DNA from: Elusimicrobiota bacterium
GTDB lineage: Bacteria; Elusimicrobiota; Elusimicrobia; UBA1565; UBA9628
Direction of reading: 5' to 3'
Assembly: GCA_028717865.1 (NCBI GenBank)
Contig: JAQUMZ010000138.1
Location: forward strand, 1 to 7,062
Length of the DNA: 7,062 nucleotides
Program-made: the position numbers and the translations under genes
The notes under the pieces: generated by a model
What the model was told of the DNA's origin: nothing
Seen by the model: only the letters and a program-made list of their open reading frames with translations
Databases searched by the model: none
Shown here: one piece after another, positions 1-6,787 of the stretch
How the letters are laid out: every line of letters starts with the position of its first letter
Position numbering within the stretch: position 1 is the stretch's first letter

Positions 1-235
1 CGATAGTATGAAGTTCGGGGAACTGGGCCAGATTGTGCCCAGTTCTTCGGTTCCGCATACCGCCTGGCGCGCGCACGAGGAATAGGGCGCGCGCGGGTTC
101 GCGCGCCGCACGGACCGCGCGCGAACCTCGGGACGGCGGGAGGTCGCGATGGGAGGCTTTGCTGCGGCCGCCTCCGTTAAACCCCTCGCGATCCGCCAGG
201 ATCGCGAGACCGGCGCGACCCTTCCTCAGTCGCGC
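1..235. repeat. Hairpin-rich tandem repeat, left array, copy 1
   Basis: This is a noncoding unit repeated at a period of about 234 bp; the next copy begins at 236. It is made of five consecutive inverted repeats: H1 21-28/37-44 (AACTGGGC with GCCCAGTT), H2 96-106/117-127 (GGTTCGCGCGC with GCGCGCGAACC), H3 an imperfect stem across about 133-177, H4 185-194/199-208 (CTCGCGATCC with GGATCGCGAG, loop of 4), and H5 211-219/229-237, whose last two bases are the start of copy 2. By hand alignment it differs from copy 2 at about 17 positions, roughly half of them in loops or in the H5 region. The array probably continues to the left, because the window opens at the same phase as copy 2. No credible reading frame is present. 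It could be a BIME-like extragenic palindromic element, a non-autonomous mobile element, or a structured RNA; the sequence does not decide. Confidence 0.9.
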
Positions 236-468
236 CGATAGTATGAAGTTCGGGGAATTGGGCAAGATTGTGCCCAGTTCTTCGGTTCCGCATACCGCCT
301 GGCGCGCGCACGAGGAATAGGGCGCGCGCAGGTTCGCGCGCCGCACGACCGCGCGCGAACCTCGGGACGGCGGGGGGCCGCGATGGGAGGCATTGCAGCG
401 GCCACCTCCGTTAAACCCCTCGCGATCCGCAGGATCGCGAGGCCGGCCCGACTATTCCTTGGTCGGGC
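236..468. repeat. Hairpin-rich tandem repeat, left array, copy 2
   Basis: This is the second full copy of the left-array unit. The same hairpins are present: H1 256-263/272-279 (one G-T wobble), H2 330-341/351-362 (12 bp), H3 around 366-411 with core 376-381/398-403, H4 419-428/432-441 (10 bp, loop of 3), and H5 444-452/462-470. Compared with copy 1, the H4 loop is one base shorter and the H2 loop is one base shorter, while the stems are intact. H5 carries a paired change (448 C with 466 G, against 215 G with 233 C in copy 1). The H3 core changes a T-G wobble (144/167) to a C-G pair (378/401). Substitutions that keep pairing suggest either selection on the folded form or arm-to-arm correction. 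Confidence 0.9.
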
Positions 469-588
469 CGATAGTATTGAGTTCGGTGGAACTGGGCGAG
501 ATAGCGCCCAGCTCCTCGGTTCCGCATATCGCCTTGCGCGCGAACCTCGGCACGGCGGAGGGCCGCGATGGGAGGCTTTGCCGCGGCC
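469..588. repeat. Hairpin-rich tandem repeat, left array, copy 3 (internally deleted and truncated)
   Basis: The third copy aligns with the start of the unit through H1 (490-497/506-513, with one A-C mismatch). It then skips about 50 bp that correspond to 67-116 of copy 1 and resumes at GCGCGCGAACC (536-546). The deleted segment in copy 1 is bounded by GCGCGCG at 67-73 and 117-123, so the junction lies in a 7-base direct repeat, as expected for replication slippage. The left arm of H2 is lost. The unit ends at about 588 inside H3, before H4 and H5. It stops 6 bases short of the smc stop codon complement at 595-597, so the array directly abuts the 3' end of smc. Confidence 0.85.
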
Positions 589-589
589 C
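560..589 (-). terminator. GC-rich hairpin just past the smc stop (possible terminator)
   Basis: GGGCCGCG at 560-567 pairs with CGCGGCCC at 582-589, an 8-bp stem with a 14-base loop. In smc orientation the stem begins 5 nt after the stop codon. It is the copy-3 form of repeat hairpin H3. There is no T-tract after the stem in smc orientation, so it lacks the second half of a standard intrinsic terminator. Roles in transcript end protection or pausing are equally possible. Confidence 0.3.
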
Positions 590-594
590 GCGAC

Positions 595-3500
595 TCAGCC
601 TTCCGTCGGCTTGTCCGCTTGCGCCTCGCCGTCGGTCAGCGGCAGCTTCGGCTGGGGCCCGATCTCCGGCAGTTCCGGCGGCGGCGCGACGGCGGCCGCG
701 GCCAGGGGCGCATCGGCGATGCTCTGGACGACGGCGGCCGGGATGGGAGCGGGCGCGGGCAGCAAGGCGTTGGGCTGCGCCTTGGCCGGCGCGGCCGGCG
801 CGTGAGTGCCCGCGCGCTTCTGGAACTCTATGGAGACGATCTGGCTGACGCCCTTCTCCTCCATGGTGACCCCGTATATGGTGTCCGCGGCCTCCATGGT
901 GCGCTTGTTGTGGCTGATGATGAGGAACTGGGTGCGCGCCCCGAACTCCTTGAGCATGTTGACGAAGCGCTCGATGTTGGCCTCGTCGAGAGCCGCGTCC
1001 GCCTCGTCGAGCATGCAGAAGGGCGACGGCCGCACCATGAAGAACGCGAAGAGCAGGGCGATGGCGGTCATGGTCTTCTCGCCGCCCGAAAGCAGGGAAA
1101 TGCTCTGCAGGCGCTTGCCCGGCGGCTGGGCCACGATCTCGACGCCGGTCTCCAGGATGTCGTCCGGGTTGGTGAGCACGAGATCGGCCTCTCCGCCCTC
1201 GAAGAGCACGCCGTAGAGCCGCCGGAAATGCTCGCGGGTGTCCGAGAAGGTTTGGCGGAAATTCTCCCGGGTGGTCGAGTTGATCTTCTGGATGGCGCAG
1301 CGCAGATCCTCCTTGGCCTGCGTGAGGTCGCTGATCTGTCCGTTGAGGAAGCTCTGGCGCTGGGACAGGGCCTCGTATTCCTCGGGCGCGGCCAGGTTGA
1401 TGGGGCCCATGCCGGAGATGCGCTTGCGCAGGGATTCCAGCTTCTCGAGGTCCACCGCCACGGCGCCGTACTTGGCCTTGGCCTCCTCCACGGTCAGCTG
1501 GCGCTGGTCCCAAAGCTGGGCGCGCAGCATTTCCTGCCGGGCCTGCTGGCTCCCGCGCCGCAGTTCCAGCTCGTGCAGACGGCCCTGGGCCGCCTCGAAC
1601 TCGGACTTGAGGCCGCGCAGGGCCTCGGCGCGCCCGTGCAGGGCCTGCTCCGTCTCCTGCACGCGCAGCCCCTCGGAGGCGGCCGCGTTCTCGTGCCCGG
1701 CCAGCTGGCCGTGCAGGACCTGGGCCTGCTGGCGCGACTGGTCCTTGGCGCAGACGGCCTCGCCGCGGCGCTGGCCCAGGGTATCGAGCTCCCGGCCGCG
1801 CTCGCCCACGGTTGCCTCGAGATGCTTCTTGCTCTCCGAGAGCCGCTCGAAGCTTTGGGCGTGGATGGACATCTCGCGCTCCAGACCCTCCATGCGCGCG
1901 GCCAGCACCTGCAGCCGCGAATGCCTATCGGCCATGGCTTCCTTGGCCCGGCCGACCGCGCCCAAGGCCTCGGCCTCGGCCTGGCGGGCGGCGGCCTCGG
2001 CCGCCGCGGCCCGCGCGAGCTTCGCGCGCAAGGCCAGGATGTCTTCCTTGATAAGGGCCGCCTCGCGCAAGGCGCCGCTGCCCATCTCGACGCCGAGGCC
2101 GACGTTCTCGCCGGCCAGGCGCAAGGCCTCCTCGCGGTCCTTGAGCAGGCGGGCCACCGAGCCCTCGCGCTCGGTCTCGACGCTGACCGCGGCCAGGGCT
2201 TCGTGCAGCGCGGCTTCCTCCGCGGCGGCCCGCGCGGCGCACTCCCGAGCCTCGGCGGAGCGCGCCTCGGCCCGGGCCCGCAGCCGGCCCAGGCCGCCGC
2301 GCAGTTCCTCCAGATCGGACAGAGCGGGCGCCGCGCCGGGGGCGGGCACGGCCCCGCCGCATACCCAGTGATCTCCGAACAAAACCTTGCCCAGGGTATA
2401 GCTCTCGGAGAAAAGGAAGCGCACCGCGGCCTCATGGCGAGGGTCGTAGGCCACGTGACGCAGCAGGGGATGCGCCGCCTCCGGATAGGCGCGATCGGCG
2501 GCCGCGCCGGAAATGGTGCTCAGCACCAGGAAGCGAGCCCGCCCGGAGCCCGCGGCCTGCAGGAATTCCACGCCGGCGCGCGCGGCTCCGGAGTGCTCGC
2601 AGACGACCGCGAACAGACGCTCGCCCAGCAAGTCCTCGACATAGGGGCGCCACGCTTCCTCGACCTGTATGAGGCCGCGCACGCTGCCGACCACGCCCTC
2701 GATGCCCGCGCCCATGACGGCCTGGGCGCCTACCCAATAGGGATTCTGCGCGCCCTGGGCCTCCAGGGCCTCGGCGCGCGCCTTGGTTCCGGACACCTCG
2801 GAATTAAGCCTGAGGATCTCGCCGGAAAGCTCGTCCTGGGTTCGGCGCCGGGCGGCCAGCGCTTCCTGGGCGGCCTGCGCCTTTTGGCGCGCCTCGGCGG
2901 CCCGGGCCGACTGGGCCTGGACCTCGCCGAGCAGTTGATCGCGTTCGGCCCGGCTGCGCGCCTCGCTTTCGAAATCCCTCTGCAGGGTGCGCATGAAACC
3001 CGAGAAATCCTGCACCTGGCGGCCCAAGTCGGATTCCCGGCCGGAAAGCTCGCGCGAGACCCCGAGCGAGTCCTGCGCCGCGGCCAGGGCTTGGCGGGCG
3101 CGCGCCTCGGCGCCGGCCTGGGTTTGCGCCAAATCGGCGCTCCGGGCTTGCGCGTCGGCCTGCAGCTCGGCCAGCTCGCGCTGGGCCGCCTCCACCGCCT
3201 GCCGGACGCGGTCGACGTCGGCGCCGGCCTGGGCGATCTGGGGGTCCATGCCGGACAGCCGCTCCTCGGCGGCCTGCCGCTCCCGGCGGCAATCCAGGAC
3301 GCGCGCGTCGACGCCGGCGATCGTCTCGTCGGCCGCGCGGCAGCGCTCATCCAGCTTGCCGAGCTCGGCCTTGGCCTCGGCGATGCGCCCGCCGATCTCG
3401 GCCAGGCGCGACTGGAGCTCGGAACGCTCCAGCTCCAGCCTGGCCACCTCGGCCTCCGCTCCGGAAACCGCCGCGCGCTTGGAGTCCACCGCCTCGGACG

Positions 3501-4251
3501 CCGGCCCCGACAGGGACGCGACCTCGGCCAAGCCGGCCTCGACGCCGGAAAGCTCGGACAAGGTCTTGGCGGCCTCCAGCCCGACGAGCTCCTCCTCGTA
3601 TTTCTTGTAGAGCTTGGCCTTGCGGGAGGCCGCGTCCAGGCCGCGCACCTGCTCGTCGATGAGCGCCAAGGAGTCCTGCAGCCGGTTCATGTCGGCCTCC
3701 ACGCGCTCGAGCTTGCGCAGGGCCTCCTCGCGCTTGGCCTTGTACTTAGAGACTCCGGCCGCCTCCTCGAAAAGGGCGCGGCGCTCCTCCGGCTTGGCCC
3801 GCAGAACGAAATCGACGCCGCCCTGGTCTATGATGGCGTAGCCCTCGCCGCCGACGCCCGTATCCAGGAACATCTCCCGGATGTCGCGCAGGCGGCACTG
3901 GGTGCGGTTGAGGAAGTAGGCCGACTCGCCGGAACGGTATATCCGGCGCGTGACCGTGACCTCGTTGAACTGGGTCGGAAGCTGACTCGATGAATTGTCG
4001 AAGGTCAAGGTGACTTCCGTCATCGACAGCGGCGGACGCTTCTCGGTGCCGCTGAATATGACCTCGATCATCGCGTCGGCCCGCAGGGACTTGTACGACA
4101 TCTCGCCGAGGCACCAGCGGACGCATTCCATGATGTTCGACTTGCCGCAGCCGTTGGGCCCCACGATGCCGGTTATGCCGGGCGTAAAATCCAGGTGGGT
4201 CTTGACCGCGAAGGACTTATAGCCGACTATGTCGATGGATTTGAGATGCAT
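595..4251 (-). CDS. smc: Chromosome segregation protein SMC (condensin ATPase)
   Basis: SMC is the ATPase of the bacterial SMC-ScpAB condensin, which extrudes and organises chromosomal DNA at the nucleoid. The 1218-residue protein has the full family order: N-terminal head with Walker A GPNGCGKSN (31-39), a first coiled coil (about 170-500), a hinge (about 503-640, with GRARFLVLSTI at 570-580), a second coiled coil (about 645-945), and a C-terminal head. The C-terminal head has signature LSGGEK (1054-1059), Walker B CMLDEAD (1079-1085, catalytic E1083), D-loop ALDEAN and H-loop H1114. The start is secure: MHLKSIDIVGYKSF matches the usual SMC opening, and AGAGGGG (plus strand 4254-4260) lies just upstream, at somewhat short spacing. 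Oddities are a degenerate Gly-Gly motif at the hinge end (CGGAVPAPG, 631-639) and a Pro/Ala-rich C-terminal tail of about 70 residues beyond the usual end near FQKRAG. It is transcribed divergently from mltA. Confidence 0.98.
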   Translation of the reverse strand: MHLKSIDIVGYKSFAVKTHLDFTPGITGIVGPNGCGKSNIMECVRWCLGEMSYKSLRADAMIEVIFSGTEKRPPLSMTEVTLTFDNSSSQLPTQFNEVTVTRRIYRSGESAYFLNRTQCRLRDIREMFLDTGVGGEGYAIIDQGGVDFVLRAKPEERRALFEEAAGVSKYKAKREEALRKLERVEADMNRLQDSLALIDEQVRGLDAASRKAKLYKKYEEELVGLEAAKTLSELSGVEAGLAEVASLSGPASEAVDSKRAAVSGAEAEVARLELERSELQSRLAEIGGRIAEAKAELGKLDERCRAADETIAGVDARVLDCRRERQAAEERLSGMDPQIAQAGADVDRVRQAVEAAQRELAELQADAQARSADLAQTQAGAEARARQALAAAQDSLGVSRELSGRESDLGRQVQDFSGFMRTLQRDFESEARSRAERDQLLGEVQAQSARAAEARQKAQAAQEALAARRRTQDELSGEILRLNSEVSGTKARAEALEAQGAQNPYWVGAQAVMGAGIEGVVGSVRGLIQVEEAWRPYVEDLLGERLFAVVCEHSGAARAGVEFLQAAGSGRARFLVLSTISGAAADRAYPEAAHPLLRHVAYDPRHEAAVRFLFSESYTLGKVLFGDHWVCGGAVPAPGAAPALSDLEELRGGLGRLRARAEARSAEARECAARAAAEEAALHEALAAVSVETEREGSVARLLKDREEALRLAGENVGLGVEMGSGALREAALIKEDILALRAKLARAAAAEAAARQAEAEALGAVGRAKEAMADRHSRLQVLAARMEGLEREMSIHAQSFERLSESKKHLEATVGERGRELDTLGQRRGEAVCAKDQSRQQAQVLHGQLAGHENAAASEGLRVQETEQALHGRAEALRGLKSEFEAAQGRLHELELRRGSQQARQEMLRAQLWDQRQLTVEEAKAKYGAVAVDLEKLESLRKRISGMGPINLAAPEEYEALSQRQSFLNGQISDLTQAKEDLRCAIQKINSTTRENFRQTFSDTREHFRRLYGVLFEGGEADLVLTNPDDILETGVEIVAQPPGKRLQSISLLSGGEKTMTAIALLFAFFMVRPSPFCMLDEADAALDEANIERFVNMLKEFGARTQFLIISHNKRTMEAADTIYGVTMEEKGVSQIVSIEFQKRAGTHAPAAPAKAQPNALLPAPAPIPAAVVQSIADAPLAAAAVAPPPELPEIGPQPKLPLTDGEAQADKPTEG

Positions 4252-4322
4252 GTCCCCTCTAAGAGCGGCGATATTCCATTTGGTGCTATATTTTGCCTTT
4301 CAGGATATTACTAGGCTCAGCC

Positions 4323-4352
4323 AGTATAACATAATCCGGCCGCTCCGATCAA
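4323..4352 (-). promoter_or_regulatory. Putative sigma70-type promoter of smc
   Basis: Read on the minus strand, TTGATC (plus positions 4347-4352) is followed after 18 bp by TATACT (4323-4328). These match the TTGACA and TATAAT consensus at 4/6 and 5/6 positions. The expected start is near 4316, which gives a leader of about 65 nt before the smc ATG. The element is in the AT-richer intergenic stretch. Its -35 box lies 2 bp from the -35 box of the opposing mltA promoter. The call rests on motif match and position only. Confidence 0.55.
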
Positions 4353-4354
4353 AC

Positions 4355-4384
4355 TTGCCCGACGAGCGAGCGAATTCCTATACT
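4355..4384 (+). promoter_or_regulatory. Putative sigma70-type promoter of mltA-wecB
   Basis: TTGCCC (4355-4360) is followed after 18 bp by TATACT (4379-4384), matching consensus at 4/6 and 5/6. The expected transcription start is 7 nt past the -10 box, at 4391. That is the A of the mltA ATG, so the transcript would have no leader. This fits the absence of a recognisable Shine-Dalgarno sequence upstream of mltA. The -10 sequence and spacer length are the same as in the smc promoter on the other strand. Confidence 0.5.
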
Positions 4385-4390
4385 GCCTGC

Positions 4391-5626
4391 ATGACCCTAT
4401 GGACTTGCCTGGCCGTTTGCGCCTGGGCGGCCTGCGCCCAGGAAAACCCGCCGCCCCCCTCGGTCTCGACCGCCGCGGCCGCCGTCTCCGCGCCGCTGCG
4501 GCTGCTGGCGCCCGGCGAGCTTCCCGTCTTCGCCGACACCTTCGCCGCGAAGAGCAACTTGGTCAAGGCCGCCAAGAAGACCCTGGCCTACCTCAAGAAA
4601 GCCGAGCCCGCGCGCTACCTGCGCATCGGCGGACGCGACTACGGCCCGGCCATCCTGGCCGACAGCATAACCGCCCTGCTCGACACGCTGGCCGAAGCCA
4701 AGAGCCCGGAGGAGCTCGACGCCTTGGTCCGGGCCCGTTTCGACATCTTCCAATCCGTGGGCTCCGACGGTCAGGGCAAGGTGGTCTTCTCCTCCTACTA
4801 CCAGCCCGTCCTGCCCGCCAGTCTCAAGAAATCCGCCAAGTATCCCTTCCCGATCTATCGCAGGCCCGCCGACATGGTCGACGTCCAATTATCCCGGTTC
4901 GGCGCGAAGTTCGCGGGGGAAGAGCTGGTCGGCCGGGTCACGAAGGACAAGCGCGTGGTCCCGTATTTCACGCGCGAGGACATAGACCTGCGCCGGGCCC
5001 TGGCCGGCCAGGGTCATGAACTCGCCTGGCTCCAGACCCGCTTCGACGTTCTCGACATGCACATACAGGGCTCGGGCATCCTGAAATTCCCCTCGGGCAA
5101 GATGCTGCTGTCGCGCTTCGCGGCGACCAACGCCCATCCCTACAATTCCGTGGGGCTGGCCCTGCTCAAGACCGGCGCGATAAGCCGCGAGGAGCTGACC
5201 CACGAGAGGCTGCGCGCCTACTTCCGGGACCACCCGGACGCCGAGGACTGGCTCATCGCGCGCAATCCCCGCTACACGTTCTTCGAGCTGGTCCCCCTGC
5301 CCGCGGACGGAGAGCCCATGGGCACCATCCAGGAATCCCTGGTGCCCGCGCGCTCCATAGCCATAGACCCGGCCGTAATCCCGCTGGGAGCGCTGGCCTA
5401 CTTCTCCACCACTTCCCCTCAAGCCGACCGCTCGGGCCGCATCCTGGGCCAGTTCCCCAACAGCCGCTTCGCGTTGTGCATGGACACGGGCGGAGCCATC
5501 AAGGGACCCGGCCGGGTGGACATCTACGCGGGCCACGGCAGCCAGGCCGCGGCGACGGCCCGCCACCAATGGAACGAAGGCAAGCTCTTCATCCTGGTCA
5601 AGAAAGTTCCCGATCGGGAGCGCTGA
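4391..5626 (+). CDS. mltA: Membrane-bound lytic murein transglycosylase A (MltA family)
   Basis: MltA cleaves the glycan strands of peptidoglycan between MurNAc and GlcNAc to give 1,6-anhydro ends, at the periplasmic face of the envelope. The 411-residue product shows the family motifs in order: SSYYQPVLPAS (134-144), YPFPIYRRP (151-159), IQGSG (225-229), NAHPYNSVG (247-255), RSIAID (321-326), PLGA (331-334), and the 3D-type domain with MDTGGAIKG (364-372). D365 there corresponds to the catalytic Asp of E. coli MltA. Residues 1-16 are hydrophobic and end in an AxA site (A14-C15-A16), suggesting a signal peptide. The lipobox around C15 is poor, with W at -3, and the n-region lacks Lys or Arg. 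The ATG at 4391 was chosen because the longer in-frame reading back to 4229 enters the smc coding start and gives no signal-peptide-like N-terminus. No clear Shine-Dalgarno sequence is present; the gene may be leaderless. It probably forms an operon with wecB, 4 nt downstream. Confidence 0.93.
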   Translation: MTLWTCLAVCAWAACAQENPPPPSVSTAAAAVSAPLRLLAPGELPVFADTFAAKSNLVKAAKKTLAYLKKAEPARYLRIGGRDYGPAILADSITALLDTLAEAKSPEELDALVRARFDIFQSVGSDGQGKVVFSSYYQPVLPASLKKSAKYPFPIYRRPADMVDVQLSRFGAKFAGEELVGRVTKDKRVVPYFTREDIDLRRALAGQGHELAWLQTRFDVLDMHIQGSGILKFPSGKMLLSRFAATNAHPYNSVGLALLKTGAISREELTHERLRAYFRDHPDAEDWLIARNPRYTFFELVPLPADGEPMGTIQESLVPARSIAIDPAVIPLGALAYFSTTSPQADRSGRILGQFPNSRFALCMDTGGAIKGPGRVDIYAGHGSQAAATARHQWNEGKLFILVKKVPDRER

Positions 5627-5630
5627 GGCC

Positions 5631-6764
5631 GTGACTCGGCGGCTGCGGATCCTGGCGGTCCTGGGCACCCGGCCGGAGGCGGTCAAGCTGGCCCCGCTGC
5701 TGCGGCGGCTGCGCGGCGATCGGGCCGTCAGCCTGCGGCTCTGCGCCAGCGCCCAGCACCGCGAGCTCCTGGACCAGATGCTGAAGGTCTTCGGCCTGCG
5801 CCCCCACGAGGACCTCGACCTCATGCGGCCCGGCCAAACCCCGAGCTCGGTGCTCGCGCGCCTGCTGCCCAGGCTGGACCGGGCCCTCGCCCACCGCCGG
5901 CCGGACCTGCTGCTGGTGCAGGGCGACACGACCACGGCTCTCGGCGCGGCCCTGGCGGCGTTCCACCGCGGCGTGCCGGTGGCCCATCTCGAGGCGGGCC
6001 TGCGCACCGGGGACCTCAGCCGCCCCTTCCCGGAGGAAGCCAACCGGATCTTGATCGACCGCTTGAGCGCCTTGCTGCTGGCACCCACCCCCGGCGCCCG
6101 CCGCAACCTCCTGGCCGAGGGCGCGCCGGCGGAGCGCATCGCGGTGACCGGCAACACGACGGTCGACGCCGTGCTTTGGGCCGCGCGCCGGCCGCGCCCC
6201 TGGCGCTGCCGGGCGCTGGCCGCCTGGACGGCGGCGCCCGGGCCGATCGTGCTGGTGACCCTGCACCGCCGGGAAAGCTTCGGCGCGCCCCTGCGCGGCA
6301 TGCTGAACGCCCTGCTCCAGGCGGCCCGCCGCGACGAGCGCCGGCGCTGGGTATTCCCGGTGCATCCGACGCCGCCCGTGGCCCGCCTCGCCCCGCGCCT
6401 GCTGCGCCATCCGCGCATACTGCTCACCCCGCCCCTGGATTACCTCGACTGCGTGCGGCTCATGCGCCGCTGCGAGGCGATCGTGACCGACTCGGGCGGC
6501 ATCCAGGAGGAGGCCCCCTCCCTGGGCAAGCCCGTGTTCATCCTGCGCGACAAGACCGAGCGCCCCGAGGCCCTCGGCCGCGGCAGCCGCCTGGTGGGGA
6601 CCGGCGCCGGGGCCGTGGCCCGGGCCCTGGCGGCGCTGCGCCGGCGCGGCGTCAAAGCGCCGCGCGGCCGCAACCCCTTCGGAGACGGACGGGCGGCCGC
6701 GCGCGCCGCCGCGGCCATACGCCACTGGGCCGGCCTGGGCCCGCGCCCGGCGGATTTCCGCTGA
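5631..6764 (+). CDS. wecB: UDP-N-acetylglucosamine 2-epimerase (non-hydrolysing)
   Basis: The enzyme interconverts UDP-GlcNAc and UDP-ManNAc in the cytoplasm (EC 5.1.3.14), supplying ManNAc-type sugars for surface polysaccharides. At 377 residues it is the same size as E. coli WecB (376). Diagnostic motifs are GTRPEA (12-17), QGDTTT (97-102), HLEAGLRTGD (119-128), PFPEEANR (132-139), TGNT (173-176), HRRESFG (212-218), TDSGGIQEEAPSLGKPV (286-302) and TERPEA (309-314). D99, E121, E135 and H212 match the functional residues D95, E117, E131 and H213 of E. coli WecB. The start is GTG, with GGGAG at 5616-5620, 10 nt upstream, inside the end of mltA. The 4-nt gap from the mltA stop indicates co-transcription and likely translational coupling. 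No other polysaccharide gene is visible, so the final glycan is unknown. Confidence 0.97.
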   Translation: MTRRLRILAVLGTRPEAVKLAPLLRRLRGDRAVSLRLCASAQHRELLDQMLKVFGLRPHEDLDLMRPGQTPSSVLARLLPRLDRALAHRRPDLLLVQGDTTTALGAALAAFHRGVPVAHLEAGLRTGDLSRPFPEEANRILIDRLSALLLAPTPGARRNLLAEGAPAERIAVTGNTTVDAVLWAARRPRPWRCRALAAWTAAPGPIVLVTLHRRESFGAPLRGMLNALLQAARRDERRRWVFPVHPTPPVARLAPRLLRHPRILLTPPLDYLDCVRLMRRCEAIVTDSGGIQEEAPSLGKPVFILRDKTERPEALGRGSRLVGTGAGAVARALAALRRRGVKAPRGRNPFGDGRAAARAAAAIRHWAGLGPRPADFR

Positions 6765-6787
6765 AATCTTGGCGGCCGTACTGCATA

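Noticed and set aside
171..184. GTTAAAC (176-182) as an integron attC core (GTTRRRY)
   Set aside because: No matching RYYYAAC partner is found at the proper distance in the unit, and no integrase or cassette is present. GCTTAAC at 6859-6865 likewise lacks a GTTRRRY partner.
1..588. CRISPR array or insertion sequence
   Set aside because: The unit is far too long and has no unique spacers between short repeats. No transposase frame or target-site duplication is visible.
33..590. Small open frames within the left repeat array
   Set aside because: They are Arg/Pro/Ala-rich, are not conserved between repeat copies in the same frame, and have no convincing start context. The repeat structure explains the sequence.
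568..3993. A 1141-codon open frame on the plus strand opposite smc, and other long overlapping frames in the region
   Set aside because: They lie antisense to or out of frame with smc, which has every diagnostic SMC motif. Their translations are low-complexity Leu/Gly/Ala/Arg sequence, as expected for shadows in GC-rich DNA.
4299..4330. TATAAC at 4325-4330 as the mltA -10 box
   Set aside because: No acceptable -35 sequence lies 16-19 bp upstream. The same bases are better used on the minus strand as the smc -10 box, and TATACT at 4379 has a suitable -35 partner.
4229..4390. N-terminal extension of mltA to an ATG at 4229
   Set aside because: It would overlap the smc start codon and both predicted promoters, and adds residues that match nothing in the MltA family. 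The ATG at 4391 gives a hydrophobic signal-like N-terminus.
4889..6427. A 512-codon open frame on the minus strand opposite mltA and wecB, plus similar antisense frames further right
   Set aside because: The plus strand carries two recognised genes with intact catalytic motifs. The antisense products are Arg-rich shadows without family features.
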